Shown: positions 52,707 through 62,041 of the stretch, piece by piece | How positions within the stretch are numbered: the first letter of the stretch is position 1 | Layout of the letters: each line of letters starts with the position of its first letter | DNA from: Streptomyces sp. 840.1 | GTDB lineage: Bacteria > Actinomycetota > Actinomycetes > Streptomycetales > Streptomycetaceae | Direction: 5' to 3' | Length of the DNA stretch: 64,000 nt | Assembly: GCF_003751445.1 (NCBI RefSeq) | Contig: NZ_RJUU01000001.1 | Span: 3,787,001-3,851,000, forward strand | Notes under the pieces: generated by a model | Told to the model about the DNA's origin: nothing | Seen by the model: only the letters and a program-made list of their open reading frames with translations | Database searches by the model: none | Made by a program: the position numbers and the translations under genes

Positions 52707-54872
52707 GTGACCAACATCCCCGAGACGGGCCGGACCCAGCGGGTCCAGATCCGCCTCGTCGTCATCCAGGTCCTCGTCTTCTCCCTGCTGCTCACCCTCG
52801 GCGGCCGCCTCTGGTACCTCCAGATCCGCAACGGTCAGGAGTACTCCGACGAGGCGAAGAACAACCACGTCCAGCAGGTCGTCCAGCCCGCCGCCCGGGG
52901 CTCCATCCTCGACGCCCGCGGTGTGCCGCTGGCCGACAACGAGACCCGCCTCGTCGTCTCCGCCAGCCGCACCGAGCTGCTGAAGACGGACGACGACGGC
53001 AGGAGCGTGCTGACCCGGCTCGCGGACGTGCTCGGCATGAAGCCCAAGGACGTCATCGACAAGGTCCGGCTCTGCGACGCGAAGACCCCGCAGCCCTGCT
53101 GGAACGGATCGCCCTACCAGCCGATCCCGGTCACCGACGAGGCCACCACCCAGCAGGCCCTGACGATTCGCGAGCGCGCCGAGGACTTCCCCGGCATCAC
53201 CGCAGAGCCCACCGCCGTACGCCGCTACGCCGCACCCGGCAAGGCCAACACCGCCCAGGTCCTCGGCTACCTCTCGCCCGTCACCGACGACGAGATCACC
53301 AAGGCACAGGACAGCGACTCGCCGTACCTGCGCTCCGACCAGGTCGGCCGCTCCGGCCTGGAGCGCACCTACGACAAGGAGCTGCGCGGCAAGGCGGGCG
53401 TCACCCGCTACGAGGTCGACAACCTCGGCCGGGTCATCGGCCAGGCGAAGAACGACGAGGCGGAGGCCGGCTCCAGCGTCGTCACCTCGATCGACGCCCG
53501 GGTCCAGGCCGTCGCCGAGTACGAGCTCAACCAGGCCATGAAGACGGCCCGCACCGAGTTCGACACCAACACCGGCGAGAACTACAAGGCCGACTCCGGC
53601 GCCGTCGTCGTGATGGAGGCCAAGACCGGCCGCGTCGTCTCGATGGCCTCGCTGCCCAACTACGACCCCAACGCCTGGGTCGGCGGCATCTCCGGCAAGG
53701 ACTACGCCAAACTCACCGGCAAGAACTCGAACTTCCCGCTGCTGAACCGGGCCATCCAGGGCCAGGCCGCCCCCGGCTCCATCTTCAAGGTCATCTCCTC
53801 GACCGCCGCGGTCAACGCCGGATACCCCTTCAACGGCAACTACCCCTGCCCGAGCTCGTACTCCATCGGCGGCCAGACCTTCAAGAACTTCGAGTCCCAG
53901 GGCTACGGCGACATCACCATCGGCCGCGCCCTCGAAGTCTCCTGCGACACCGTGTACTACGGCATCGCGCACAAGGAGTGGCAGAAGGACGGCGGCAACA
54001 ACCCGAAGAAGAAGCCCAACGACTGGTTCTACAAGACCGCCCACCAGTTCGGCCTCGGCAAGGAGACCGGCATCGACCTCCCCAACGAGGTCAGCGGCCG
54101 GGTCCCCGACCGCCAGTGGAAGCAGAACTTCGCCAAGGCCAACCACGACTCGTGGTGCAAGCAGGGCAAGAAGGACGGCACGTACGTCGAGAAGATCGCC
54201 TACGAGAACTGCCTCGAAGGCGACAAGATGCGTGCCGGTGACTCCGTCAACTACTCGATCGGCCAGGGCGACACCCTCGTCACCCCGATCCAGATGGCGA
54301 CGATCTACTCGGCCATCTCCAACGGCGGCACCCTCTACAACCCCACCGTCGGCAAGGCGATCGTCAGCGGCGACGGCAAGAGCGTCCAGGAGATCGAGCC
54401 CAAGTCGCACGGCAAGCTGCCCTTCACCCAGAAGACCCGCAACGAGATCGACGGCGCCCTCGCGGGCGTCGCGACCCGGGGCTCCGCCGCCTGGCGGTTC
54501 GGCGGCTGGCCGCAGGACAAGATCCCGATGCACGCCAAGACGGGTACGGCCGAGGTCTACGGCAAGCAGACGACCTCCTGGTTCGCCACTTACACCAAGG
54601 ACTACACGGTCGTCATGACGATCTCCCAGGGCGGTACGGGCTCCGGCGCCTCCGGGCCCGCCGTGCGCAACATCTACAACGCGATCTACGGTCTCGACGC
54701 CTCGGGCAAGCAGGACCTCAAGAAGGCGCTGCTGCCGCAGCCGCAGAAGTCCCTGCCGAAGATCCAGCAGGACGGCACCATCGACACCCCGAAGATCAAG
54801 CCGTACGACCCGAACTCGCAGAAGCCGCCGGCCGAGCAGACGCTCGCCGCGATCGTGGGGAGGCGCGACTGA
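52707..54872 (+). CDS. mrdA: Class B penicillin-binding protein 2 (transpeptidase)
   Basis: Peptidoglycan transpeptidase of the elongation/sporulation complex, 721 residues. Membrane anchor at about 14-34 (LVVIQVLVFSLLLTLGGRLW), dimerisation domain, then the transpeptidase domain: active Ser358 in APGSIFKVIS, second motif SCD at about 412-414, and KTGT at about 611-614 (HAKTGTAEVYG). All catalytic motifs are present. Its stop overlaps the ATG of rodA (TGATG form), so the transpeptidase and its glycosyltransferase partner are coupled. Confidence 0.95.
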   Translation: MTNIPETGRTQRVQIRLVVIQVLVFSLLLTLGGRLWYLQIRNGQEYSDEAKNNHVQQVVQPAARGSILDARGVPLADNETRLVVSASRTELLKTDDDGRSVLTRLADVLGMKPKDVIDKVRLCDAKTPQPCWNGSPYQPIPVTDEATTQQALTIRERAEDFPGITAEPTAVRRYAAPGKANTAQVLGYLSPVTDDEITKAQDSDSPYLRSDQVGRSGLERTYDKELRGKAGVTRYEVDNLGRVIGQAKNDEAEAGSSVVTSIDARVQAVAEYELNQAMKTARTEFDTNTGENYKADSGAVVVMEAKTGRVVSMASLPNYDPNAWVGGISGKDYAKLTGKNSNFPLLNRAIQGQAAPGSIFKVISSTAAVNAGYPFNGNYPCPSSYSIGGQTFKNFESQGYGDITIGRALEVSCDTVYYGIAHKEWQKDGGNNPKKKPNDWFYKTAHQFGLGKETGIDLPNEVSGRVPDRQWKQNFAKANHDSWCKQGKKDGTYVEKIAYENCLEGDKMRAGDSVNYSIGQGDTLVTPIQMATIYSAISNGGTLYNPTVGKAIVSGDGKSVQEIEPKSHGKLPFTQKTRNEIDGALAGVATRGSAAWRFGGWPQDKIPMHAKTGTAEVYGKQTTSWFATYTKDYTVVMTISQGGTGSGASGPAVRNIYNAIYGLDASGKQDLKKALLPQPQKSLPKIQQDGTIDTPKIKPYDPNSQKPPAEQTLAAIVGRRD

Positions 54873-56062
54873 TGGCCGGTTTCTCCGTCCAGCGGTACGC
54901 CCCCGAGCGCTCGGCCTGGGGCCGGTTCACCGCCCGGGACTCCGTGGTCCGCCGGCTCGACTGGCCGCTGCTCGGGTCCGCGGTCGCGCTCTCCCTGATC
55001 GGCTCGATGCTGGTCTACTCGGCCACCCGGGGACGGGACTCGCTCACCCACGGCGACCCGTACTACTTCCTCTTCCGGCACGCCCTCAACACCGGCATCG
55101 GCTTCGCCCTGATGGTCGGCACGATCTGGCTCGGCCACCGCACCCTGCGCGGCGCGGTGCCGATCCTGTACGGCCTGTCCGTACTCCTGGTCCTGGCCGT
55201 CCTCACCCCGCTCGGGGCCACCGTCAACGGCGCCCACGCCTGGATCATCATCGGCGGCGGCTTCTCCCTCCAGCCCTCCGAGTTCACCAAGATCACGATC
55301 ATTCTCGGTATGGCGATGCTGCTCGCCGCCCGCGTCGACGCGGGCGACCAGGCGCACCCCGACCACCGGACCGTCGCCAAGGCCCTCGGCCTCGCGGCGA
55401 TTCCGATGGCGGTCGTGATGGGCATGCCGGACCTCGGGTCGGTGATGGTCATGGCCGTCATCGTGCTCGGCGTACTGCTGGCCTCGGGGGCATCGAACCG
55501 CTGGATCTTCGGACTCATCGGCGCGGGCACCGCGGGCGCCGTTGCCATCTGGCAGCTCGGGCTCCTCGACGACTACCAGATCGCCCGGTTCGCGGCCTTC
55601 GCCAACCCGGCGCTCGACCCGGCGGGCGTCGGCTACAACACCAACCAGGCCCGTATCGCCATCGGCTCCGGCGGCCTCTCCGGCACCGGCCTCTTCCAGG
55701 GCACCCAGACCACCGGCCAGTTCGTCCCCGAGCAGCAGACCGACTTCGTCTTCACCGTCGCGGGCGAGGAGCTCGGCTTCCTCGGCGCCGGACTGATCCT
55801 CGTCCTGCTCGGCATCATCCTGTGGCGCGCCTGCCGCATCGCCCGCGAGACCACCGAGCTCTACGGCACGATCGTCGCCGCCGGAATCATCGCCTGGTTC
55901 GCCTTCCAGGCCTTCGAGAACATCGGCATGACGCTCGGCATCATGCCGGTCGCCGGACTGCCACTGCCCTTCGTCTCCTACGGAGGGTCCTCGATGTTCG
56001 CCATCTGGGTGGCCATCGGACTGCTCCAGTCGATCAGGGTGCAACGGCCGATAACGGCCTGA
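54872..56062 (+). CDS. rodA: RodA/FtsW-family peptidoglycan glycosyltransferase
   Basis: SEDS-family polymerase, 396 residues, ten helices. The conserved segments GGGFSLQPSEFTKI, IGSGGLSGTGLFQGTQT and EQQTDFVFTVAGEELGF are present, including the catalytic Asp of the large loop (TDFVF), and GLPLPFVSYGGSS at the end. In S. coelicolor this gene is called sfr. Starts at 54872, overlapping mrdA by one base. Confidence 0.95.
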   Translation: MAGFSVQRYAPERSAWGRFTARDSVVRRLDWPLLGSAVALSLIGSMLVYSATRGRDSLTHGDPYYFLFRHALNTGIGFALMVGTIWLGHRTLRGAVPILYGLSVLLVLAVLTPLGATVNGAHAWIIIGGGFSLQPSEFTKITIILGMAMLLAARVDAGDQAHPDHRTVAKALGLAAIPMAVVMGMPDLGSVMVMAVIVLGVLLASGASNRWIFGLIGAGTAGAVAIWQLGLLDDYQIARFAAFANPALDPAGVGYNTNQARIAIGSGGLSGTGLFQGTQTTGQFVPEQQTDFVFTVAGEELGFLGAGLILVLLGIILWRACRIARETTELYGTIVAAGIIAWFAFQAFENIGMTLGIMPVAGLPLPFVSYGGSSMFAIWVAIGLLQSIRVQRPITA

Positions 56063-56124
56063 GCCCCGGGTCCGCTCCGGCGAGCACCCTGCCCAGCCGG
56101 GCACATCACGTCTAGATTCGATGT

Positions 56125-57651
56125 ATGGCGGACTCGAAGCGTGAGATCGAGCGGAAATACGAAGCCACCGACGCCACCCGGCTGCCCGACCTGAGCCGGG
56201 TGGCTGGCGTCTCGGCCGTCGACCACCCGGGCGTCAGCGAACTCGACGCCGTCTACTACGACACCGAGGACCTGCGGCTCGCGGCCGGCTCCCTCACCCT
56301 GCGCCGCCGAACCGGCGGGGACGACGCCGGCTGGCACCTCAAGTTCCCGGTCGCCACCGGCATCCGCGACGAGATCAGGGCCCCGCTCTCCGACACCCTG
56401 CCGCCCGAACTGGCCGCGCTGATCCGCTCCCGGGTCCGGGAAGCCGAGGTCGTCCCCGTCGTCCGGCTCCGCTCCGCGCGCGACGTCCACCACCTGACCG
56501 GCCCCGGCGGCGGGCTGCTCGCCGAGGTCAGCGTGGACCGGGTCCGGGCCGAGCGGCTGCACGGCGGCAGCGGCACCGCCTCCTGGACCGAGATCGAGGC
56601 CGAACTCGCCGACGGCGGCGACCCGGCCTTCCTCGACGCCGTCGAACGCCGGCTCCGCAAGGCCGGGGTACGGCCCTCGGCATCGCCGTCCAAACTCTCC
56701 CGGGCCCTGGCCGAGACCGGAACCGGCGGGAAGGAGCACAAACGGCCGGCCGGGAGCCCCGGGCCGCGCACCGACGGCGACCACGTCCTCGCCTACGTAC
56801 GCCACCAGATCACCGCGATCGTCGCCCTCGACCCGGCCGTGCGCCGGGGCCTGCCCGACTCCGTGCACCGGATGCGGGTCGCCACCCGCAGACTGCGCAG
56901 CGCGTTGCGGACCTACGGCAAGATCCTCGACCCCGCCGTCACCGGACCGGTGACCGGGGAGCTGAAGTGGCTCGCCGCCGAACTCGGCGCCGACCGCGAC
57001 CAGGAGGTCCTCGGCGAACGGCTGCGCACCCGGCTCGACGCACTGCCCCGCGCCCTGGTCATCGGCCCGGCCAGCGGCCGGCTCCGGACCTGGTCGGTGG
57101 CCCGCAGCACCAGCTTCCGCCACCGCACCGTCGCCGTACTCGACGGCAGCCGCTACCTGACGCTGCTCGCCGCCCTGGACGCCCTCCTCGCCGGCCCGCC
57201 CCTCCTGCCCGCCGCGGCGAAGCCGCCCGGAAAGGCGCTGCCGCGCGCCCTGCGCAAGGACCACCGGCGCCTCGCGCACCGCATCGCCCACGCCCTGGAA
57301 CTGCCACCGGGACCGGAGCGCGACCTCGCCCTGCACCATGCCCGCAAAGCGGCGAAGCGCGCACGCTACGCGTCCGAGGCCGCCCGCCCCGCACTCGGGA
57401 AACCCGCCGGGAAGTCCGCCAAGCGGCTGAAGGCCGTACAGAGCGTGCTGGGCGACCACCAGGACAGCGTGGTGGCCCGCGAGGCCCTGCGCGCCCTCGC
57501 CGTCCAGGCACAGCTGTCCGGCGAGCCGTCGTTCACCTGGGGACTGCTGTACGGCCAGGAGGAGCGCACGGCGGCGGCACGCGAGGAGGAGCTGCCCGGG
57601 GTGTGGGCCGGGGCGTCCCGGGCGCTGGGCCGGGCGGCTCCGGAACGCTGA
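56125..57651 (+). CDS. CYTH and CHAD domain protein
   Basis: A 508-residue two-domain protein. The N-terminal CYTH domain (1 to about 200) begins KREIERKYEATD, the ExExK motif of triphosphate tunnel enzymes, and has further acidic/basic strand pairs (AEVSVDRVRAERL, WTEIEAELADG). The CHAD domain (about 215-505) is all-helical with the conserved basic/His helices (HRMRVATRRLRSALRTYG; HHARKAAKRARYASEAA) that bind polyphosphate. It probably acts on or senses inorganic polyphosphate/triphosphate. The ATG follows TAGATT by 6 bases with no Shine-Dalgarno, so leaderless translation is likely. Confidence 0.9.
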   Translation: MADSKREIERKYEATDATRLPDLSRVAGVSAVDHPGVSELDAVYYDTEDLRLAAGSLTLRRRTGGDDAGWHLKFPVATGIRDEIRAPLSDTLPPELAALIRSRVREAEVVPVVRLRSARDVHHLTGPGGGLLAEVSVDRVRAERLHGGSGTASWTEIEAELADGGDPAFLDAVERRLRKAGVRPSASPSKLSRALAETGTGGKEHKRPAGSPGPRTDGDHVLAYVRHQITAIVALDPAVRRGLPDSVHRMRVATRRLRSALRTYGKILDPAVTGPVTGELKWLAAELGADRDQEVLGERLRTRLDALPRALVIGPASGRLRTWSVARSTSFRHRTVAVLDGSRYLTLLAALDALLAGPPLLPAAAKPPGKALPRALRKDHRRLAHRIAHALELPPGPERDLALHHARKAAKRARYASEAARPALGKPAGKSAKRLKAVQSVLGDHQDSVVAREALRALAVQAQLSGEPSFTWGLLYGQEERTAAAREEELPGVWAGASRALGRAAPER

Positions 57652-57701
57652 GCGCCGGGGTACGCTGGATGGTCATCCTTGCCGGCTCTCGAAAGTTCGC
57701 G

Positions 57702-59627
57702 ATGTCTGTCGATTCGGTCTTCCCACAGCTCGAAGCTCTGCTCCCGCATGTGCAGAAGCCCATCCAGTACGTCGGCGGTGAGCTCAACTCCACCGTCAAG
57801 CCGTGGGACGAGTGCGACGTCCGCTGGGCCCTGATGTACCCGGACGCGTACGAGGTGGGGCTCCCCAACCAGGGCGTCATGATCCTCTACGAGGTGCTCA
57901 ACGAGCGCCAGGGCGTCCTCGCGGAGCGCACCTACAGCGTCTGGCCGGACCTGGAGGAGCTGATGCGCGAGCACAAGGTGCCCCAGTTCACGGTGGACGG
58001 ACACCGCCCGGTCAAGGCGTTCGATGTCTTCGGGCTCAGCTTCTCCACCGAACTCGGCTACACCAACATGCTCACCGCCCTGGACCTGGCCGGCATTCCG
58101 CTGGCCGCCAAGGACCGGGGCCTGGACGACCCGATCGTGCTCGCCGGCGGCCACGCCGCGTTCAACCCCGAGCCGATCGCGGAGTTCATCGACTGCGCGG
58201 TCATCGGCGACGGCGAGCAGGCCGTCCTGGAGATCACCGAGATCATCAGGGCCTGGAAGGCCGAGGGCCGCCCCGGCGGCCGCGAGGAGGTGCTCTTCCG
58301 CCTCGCGAAGACCGGTGGCGTCTACGTCCCCGGCTTCTACGACGTCGAGTACCTCCCGGACGGCCGCATCGGCCGCGTCGTGCCGAACAAGTCGGGCGTG
58401 CCGTGGCGGGTGTCCAAGCACACCGTCATGGACCTCGACGAGTGGCCCTACCCGAAGCAGCCCCTCGTCCCGCTCGCCGAGACCGTCCACGAGCGGATGT
58501 CCGTCGAGATCTTCCGGGGCTGCACACGCGGCTGCCGTTTCTGCCAGGCCGGCATGATCACGCGCCCCGTGCGGGAGCGAAGCATCACCGGCATCGGCGA
58601 AATGGTGGAGAAGGGTCTCAAGGCGACCGGCTTCGAGGAGGTCGGCCTGCTCTCGCTCTCCTCCGCCGACCACTCCGAGATCGGTGACATCGCCAAGGGC
58701 CTGGCCGACCGCTACACGGACGACAAGATCGGGCTCTCGCTGCCCTCCACCCGCGTCGACGCGTTCAACGTGGACCTGGCCAACGAGCTGACCCGCAACG
58801 GCCGCCGCTCCGGTCTCACCTTCGCCCCCGAGGGCGGCTCCGAGCGCATGCGCAAGGTCATCAACAAGATGGTCTCGGAGGAGGACCTGATCCGGACCGT
58901 CTCCACCGCGTACGGCAACGGCTGGCGGCAGGTGAAGCTGTACTTCATGTGCGGTCTGCCCACCGAGACCGACGAGGACGTCCTGCAGATCGGTGACATG
59001 GCGGTCAACGTCATCGCCAAGGGCCGCGAGGTCTCCGGCCAGAACGACATCCGCTGCACCGTCTCCATCGGCGGCTTCGTGCCCAAGCCGCACACCCCGT
59101 TCCAGTGGGCGCCGCAGCTCGGCGTCGAGGAGACCGACGCCCGGCTCGCCAAGCTCCGGGACAAGATCCGCGGCGACAAGAAGTACGGCCGCTCGATCGG
59201 CTTCCGCTACCACGACGGCAAGCCCGGCATCGTCGAGGGCCTGCTCTCCCGGGGCGACCGCCGGGTCGGCTCGGTCATCCGCGCCGTCTACGAGGCCGGT
59301 GGCCGATTCGACGGCTGGCGCGAGCACTTCAGCTACGACCTGTGGATGAAGAGCGCCGAGAAGACGCTGCCCGGCTTCGGCGTGGACGTCGACTGGTACA
59401 CCACCCGGGAGCGGACGTACGAGGAGGTCCTGCCCTGGGACCACCTGGACTCCGGCCTCGACAAGGACTGGCTCTGGGAGGACTGGCAGGACTCGCTCGA
59501 CGAGACCGAGGTCGAGGACTGCCGCTGGACGCCGTGCTTCGACTGCGGGGTGTGCCCGCAGCTCGACCTCGACATCCAGATCGGCCCGACGGGCAAGAAG
59601 CTCCTCCCGCTGACGGTCGTGAAGTGA
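57702..59627 (+). CDS. TIGR03960-family B12-binding-like radical SAM protein
   Basis: A 641-residue radical SAM enzyme. The 4Fe-4S cluster motif is Cys274-x3-Cys278-x2-Cys281 (FRGCTRGCRFCQAG), preceded by an N-terminal Rossmann-like region (WALMYPDAYEVGLPNQG) similar to B12-binding folds. The C-terminal cysteine set WTPCFDCGVCPQ may hold another cluster. In many bacteria it is fused or adjacent to a DUF2344 (TIGR03936) domain; here that partner is the gene at 60986. The substrate is unknown. Start ATG at 57702 (MSVDSVFPQLEALLP) is where family members begin, though Shine-Dalgarno is weak; ATG at 57670 is an alternative. Confidence 0.85.
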   Translation: MSVDSVFPQLEALLPHVQKPIQYVGGELNSTVKPWDECDVRWALMYPDAYEVGLPNQGVMILYEVLNERQGVLAERTYSVWPDLEELMREHKVPQFTVDGHRPVKAFDVFGLSFSTELGYTNMLTALDLAGIPLAAKDRGLDDPIVLAGGHAAFNPEPIAEFIDCAVIGDGEQAVLEITEIIRAWKAEGRPGGREEVLFRLAKTGGVYVPGFYDVEYLPDGRIGRVVPNKSGVPWRVSKHTVMDLDEWPYPKQPLVPLAETVHERMSVEIFRGCTRGCRFCQAGMITRPVRERSITGIGEMVEKGLKATGFEEVGLLSLSSADHSEIGDIAKGLADRYTDDKIGLSLPSTRVDAFNVDLANELTRNGRRSGLTFAPEGGSERMRKVINKMVSEEDLIRTVSTAYGNGWRQVKLYFMCGLPTETDEDVLQIGDMAVNVIAKGREVSGQNDIRCTVSIGGFVPKPHTPFQWAPQLGVEETDARLAKLRDKIRGDKKYGRSIGFRYHDGKPGIVEGLLSRGDRRVGSVIRAVYEAGGRFDGWREHFSYDLWMKSAEKTLPGFGVDVDWYTTRERTYEEVLPWDHLDSGLDKDWLWEDWQDSLDETEVEDCRWTPCFDCGVCPQLDLDIQIGPTGKKLLPLTVVK

Positions 59628-59662
59628 CACCGTCCGGCTCCGGCCGGGTGACAGCTCGATGA

Positions 59663-59701
59663 CGAAGGCCCGGTCCGGGAAACCCCCGGACCGGGCCTTC
59701 G
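59663..59701 (+). terminator. Terminator after the radical SAM gene
   Basis: A 17-bp stem (59663-59679 with 59685-59701) and short loop. It ends 4 bases before the ATG at 59706 of the next gene. Confidence 0.8.
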
Positions 59702-59705
59702 CGTC

Positions 59706-60905
59706 ATGGAGTGCATGGACAACGCAGAGCACCAGGCCCCCGCGCGGTACGAGAGCGGCGACGGCTGTCTGACCACCCTGGTCCGGATCCCGGTGCGGAT
59801 CGTGGTCCTCGTGCTCGTCCTGCCGCTCCGGATGGTCTGGGACGCGCTCGCCGCCTGCGCCCGCGCCGTCGACCGGACCCTGCTCAGGCCGCTGGGGCGG
59901 GGCCTGGCCCGGCTGTTCCAGGTGCTCGTGGTCACCCCGGCCGGATGGCTGTGGACCTGGGTACTGACCCCGGCGGGCCGCGCGGCGCGGTGGCTGGCGT
60001 GGGCGCTGCTCGTCCTGCCGTGGACCGCGCTGTGGCGGTACGTCGTGGTGCCCGGGGCGCGGTACGGGATCGCGGTCCCGGCCCGCTGGATGTACCGCGA
60101 GGTCCTCACCCCGCTCGGACGCGGGCTGCGGTGGGCGTACCTGAGGCTGCTCGCACCCGCCGGACGCGGACTCCTCACCGGGGTCGGATGGCTGCTCAGG
60201 GCCGTGCTCGTGCTGCCGGCCGTGGGCGTGTGGCGGTATGTGCTGGTGCCGCTGGGGCTGGCCGCCGCCTGGGTGGTCCGCTACCTGGTCGTCGTGCCCG
60301 CCCGGTGGACGTACCGGGAACTGCTCACCCCGCTGGGGCACGGCACCGCCCGGCTCCTCGACCTGCTGGGCCGAGGCGTCGCCGTCGGCTTCCGGGGGCT
60401 GTGGGCCGGTCTGTGCCTGCTCGTTTCGGTGCTTCTCGTCACTCCGCTGGTCTGGGGGTACCAGCGGGTGCTCGCCCCCGTGGGCCGGGAGGTCGCGGCC
60501 GCGTTCGGATTCGCGTGGCGCGCCGCCGGATTCGTCTCGCGGGCCGTCGGCCGGGCGCTGGCCTGGCTGGCATGGCACCTGGTCGGGGCGCCGGTGGCCT
60601 GGGCCTACCGCACGGTCTGCACCCCCGTCGGGCATTTCGTGCGCGACGCCGTGTGGGCCCCGGCCCGGCGGGCGGCCGTCGCGGCCGGCCGGACGGCCCG
60701 GGACACGATGCGCACCGCCCGCGAGGCCGTACGGCAGGCGCGCCGCGACACGTGGCGGGCACTGGTCGGCGGGCCGCGCGTGACCGAGCCCCGGGAACTC
60801 GACAGGCGGGTTGCGCGTACTCTGGGTAGTACAACGATTGTGCCCAGCGCGGCGCCCGAACCAGAGATCTCCCTGCACGGCGGGAAAGCCGCCCAGCGGG
60901 GGTGA
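59706..60905 (+). CDS. Repetitive Trp/Pro-rich hydrophobic protein of unknown function
   Basis: A 399-residue protein I do not recognise. From residue 25 to about 310 it is built of related about 30-45-residue blocks, each with a hydrophobic/Arg helix, a Trp-Arg-Tyr or Tyr-Arg pair and a Leu-Thr-Pro-Leu-Gly turn: VLPWTALWRYVVVPGARYG, VPARWMYREVLTPLGRGL, VLPAVGVWRYVLVPLG, VPARWTYRELLTPLGHGT, VTPLVWGYQRVLAPVGRE. The tail is basic (ARDTMRTAREAVRQARRDTW). It looks membrane-associated or amphipathic-helical. Start 59706 or 59715 (GGAG 3 bases before the second ATG). Located between a radical SAM gene and its DUF2344 partner. Confidence 0.7.
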   Translation: MECMDNAEHQAPARYESGDGCLTTLVRIPVRIVVLVLVLPLRMVWDALAACARAVDRTLLRPLGRGLARLFQVLVVTPAGWLWTWVLTPAGRAARWLAWALLVLPWTALWRYVVVPGARYGIAVPARWMYREVLTPLGRGLRWAYLRLLAPAGRGLLTGVGWLLRAVLVLPAVGVWRYVLVPLGLAAAWVVRYLVVVPARWTYRELLTPLGHGTARLLDLLGRGVAVGFRGLWAGLCLLVSVLLVTPLVWGYQRVLAPVGREVAAAFGFAWRAAGFVSRAVGRALAWLAWHLVGAPVAWAYRTVCTPVGHFVRDAVWAPARRAAVAAGRTARDTMRTAREAVRQARRDTWRALVGGPRVTEPRELDRRVARTLGSTTIVPSAAPEPEISLHGGKAAQRG

Positions 60906-60985
60906 GCCGGAGCGGACACCCCGGGCCACCCGTATTTCGTGGGCGGTGCGCCACCGCGTCCGCCCCGCACCGAGGAGAAGAACCA

Positions 60986-61810
60986 CTGGGCAAGCGACAG
61001 CCCGAAGGCCCGCCGCCCGCACCCACAGTGCAGCGCATCCGTCTGCGTTACACCAAGCGCGGCCGCCTCCGGTTCACCAGTCACCGTGACTTCCAGCGTG
61101 CTTTCGAGCGGGCGCTGCGCCGCTCCGAGGTGCCCATGGCCTACTCGGCGGGCTTCACCCCGCACCCCAAGGTGTCCTACGCCAATGCCGCTCCCACCGG
61201 CACGGGCAGCGAGGCCGAGTTCCTGGAGATCGCCCTCAGCGAGGCGCGTGACCCCGATGTCCTGCGCGAGCTGCTGAACGACTCGCTACCGGACGGGCTC
61301 GACATCACGGACGCCGTGGAGGCCCGCACCTCGGGCCTCGCCGACCGGCTGACCGCCTCCATCTGGGAGATGCGGCTGGACGGGGTCTCGGCCGAGGAGG
61401 CCGAGAAGGCCGTGGCAGCCTTCAACGCGGCCGAGACCGTCGAGGTCCAGCGCCGCACGAAGAACGGCATCCGCAGCTTCGACGCCAGGTCCGCCGTGGT
61501 GGACCTGCAAGCCCTTGATCAACAGCCTGATAGGCCCGAGGTCAAGGCCTGTGCGATACTGCGGCTGGTTGTTCGGCACGTGACACCTGCCGTACGACCT
61601 GACGACGTCCTGTCCGGTCTCCACGTTGTGGCCGACCTGGCGCCGCCGGTCCCCGCAGCGGTGACCAGGCTGGCGCAGGGGCTCTTCGACGAGGAGTCCG
61701 GCACGGTGACCGACCCGCTCGCGCCTGACCGCGAGGCAGCCCCGGCCGCGCTACCCACGGCCACCGGGACCGCCGCCGCGACGGCGCCTGAAGGTGCGGG
61801 CACCGCGTAA
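60986..61810 (+). CDS. TIGR03936-family (DUF2344) radical SAM-associated protein
   Basis: A protein of about 274 residues, the partner domain of TIGR03960 radical SAM proteins. VQRIRLRYTKRGRLRFTSHRDFQRAFERALRR and PMAYSAGFTPHPKVSYA are family signatures (shortened pieces VQRIRLRYTKRG, TSHRDFQRAFE). No ATG/GTG/TTG lies at the expected start; CTG at 60986 (LGKRQPEGPPP) has GAGGAG 8-9 bases upstream, so I take CTG as start. The frame stays open back to GTG 60902, which overlaps the previous stop and has weak Shine-Dalgarno. The C-terminal about 40 residues are Ala/Pro-rich. Followed by rne. Confidence 0.8.
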   Translation: MGKRQPEGPPPAPTVQRIRLRYTKRGRLRFTSHRDFQRAFERALRRSEVPMAYSAGFTPHPKVSYANAAPTGTGSEAEFLEIALSEARDPDVLRELLNDSLPDGLDITDAVEARTSGLADRLTASIWEMRLDGVSAEEAEKAVAAFNAAETVEVQRRTKNGIRSFDARSAVVDLQALDQQPDRPEVKACAILRLVVRHVTPAVRPDDVLSGLHVVADLAPPVPAAVTRLAQGLFDEESGTVTDPLAPDREAAPAALPTATGTAAATAPEGAGTA

Positions 61811-62041
61811 GGCGGTCGTTGTAGCGCAGCCCTCGGACTCGGGAGCCACCTGGTCCGGGCCGCGCGCAGACCCATAAGACTTTCGCCAGGCCGTGCGCAC
61901 ACCGTGTACGGAACCGGCGAGCCAGACATTCAGCCCCCGTGCGGCGCCCGCGCCCCGGACGGCGGTACCGCGTACATGAGCGGACCGTGCCGGACCGGAA
62001 ACAGACGCGGCGCCCGGGAGCCCGACGGGAGAACCGCCCGC
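61811..62041. other. rne leader region
   Basis: 231 bases between the DUF2344 gene and rne. It carries a TAAGACT-like element near 61876 and no gene that I can support. RNase E genes are often autoregulated through long leaders, which would fit. Confidence 0.4.

Noticed and set aside
57366..61022. Minus-strand open frame of 1218 codons
   Set aside because: Lies antisense to the CYTH-CHAD, radical SAM and repeat-protein genes; composition is Gly/Arg/Val-rich with no family motif. It is a GC-bias shadow.
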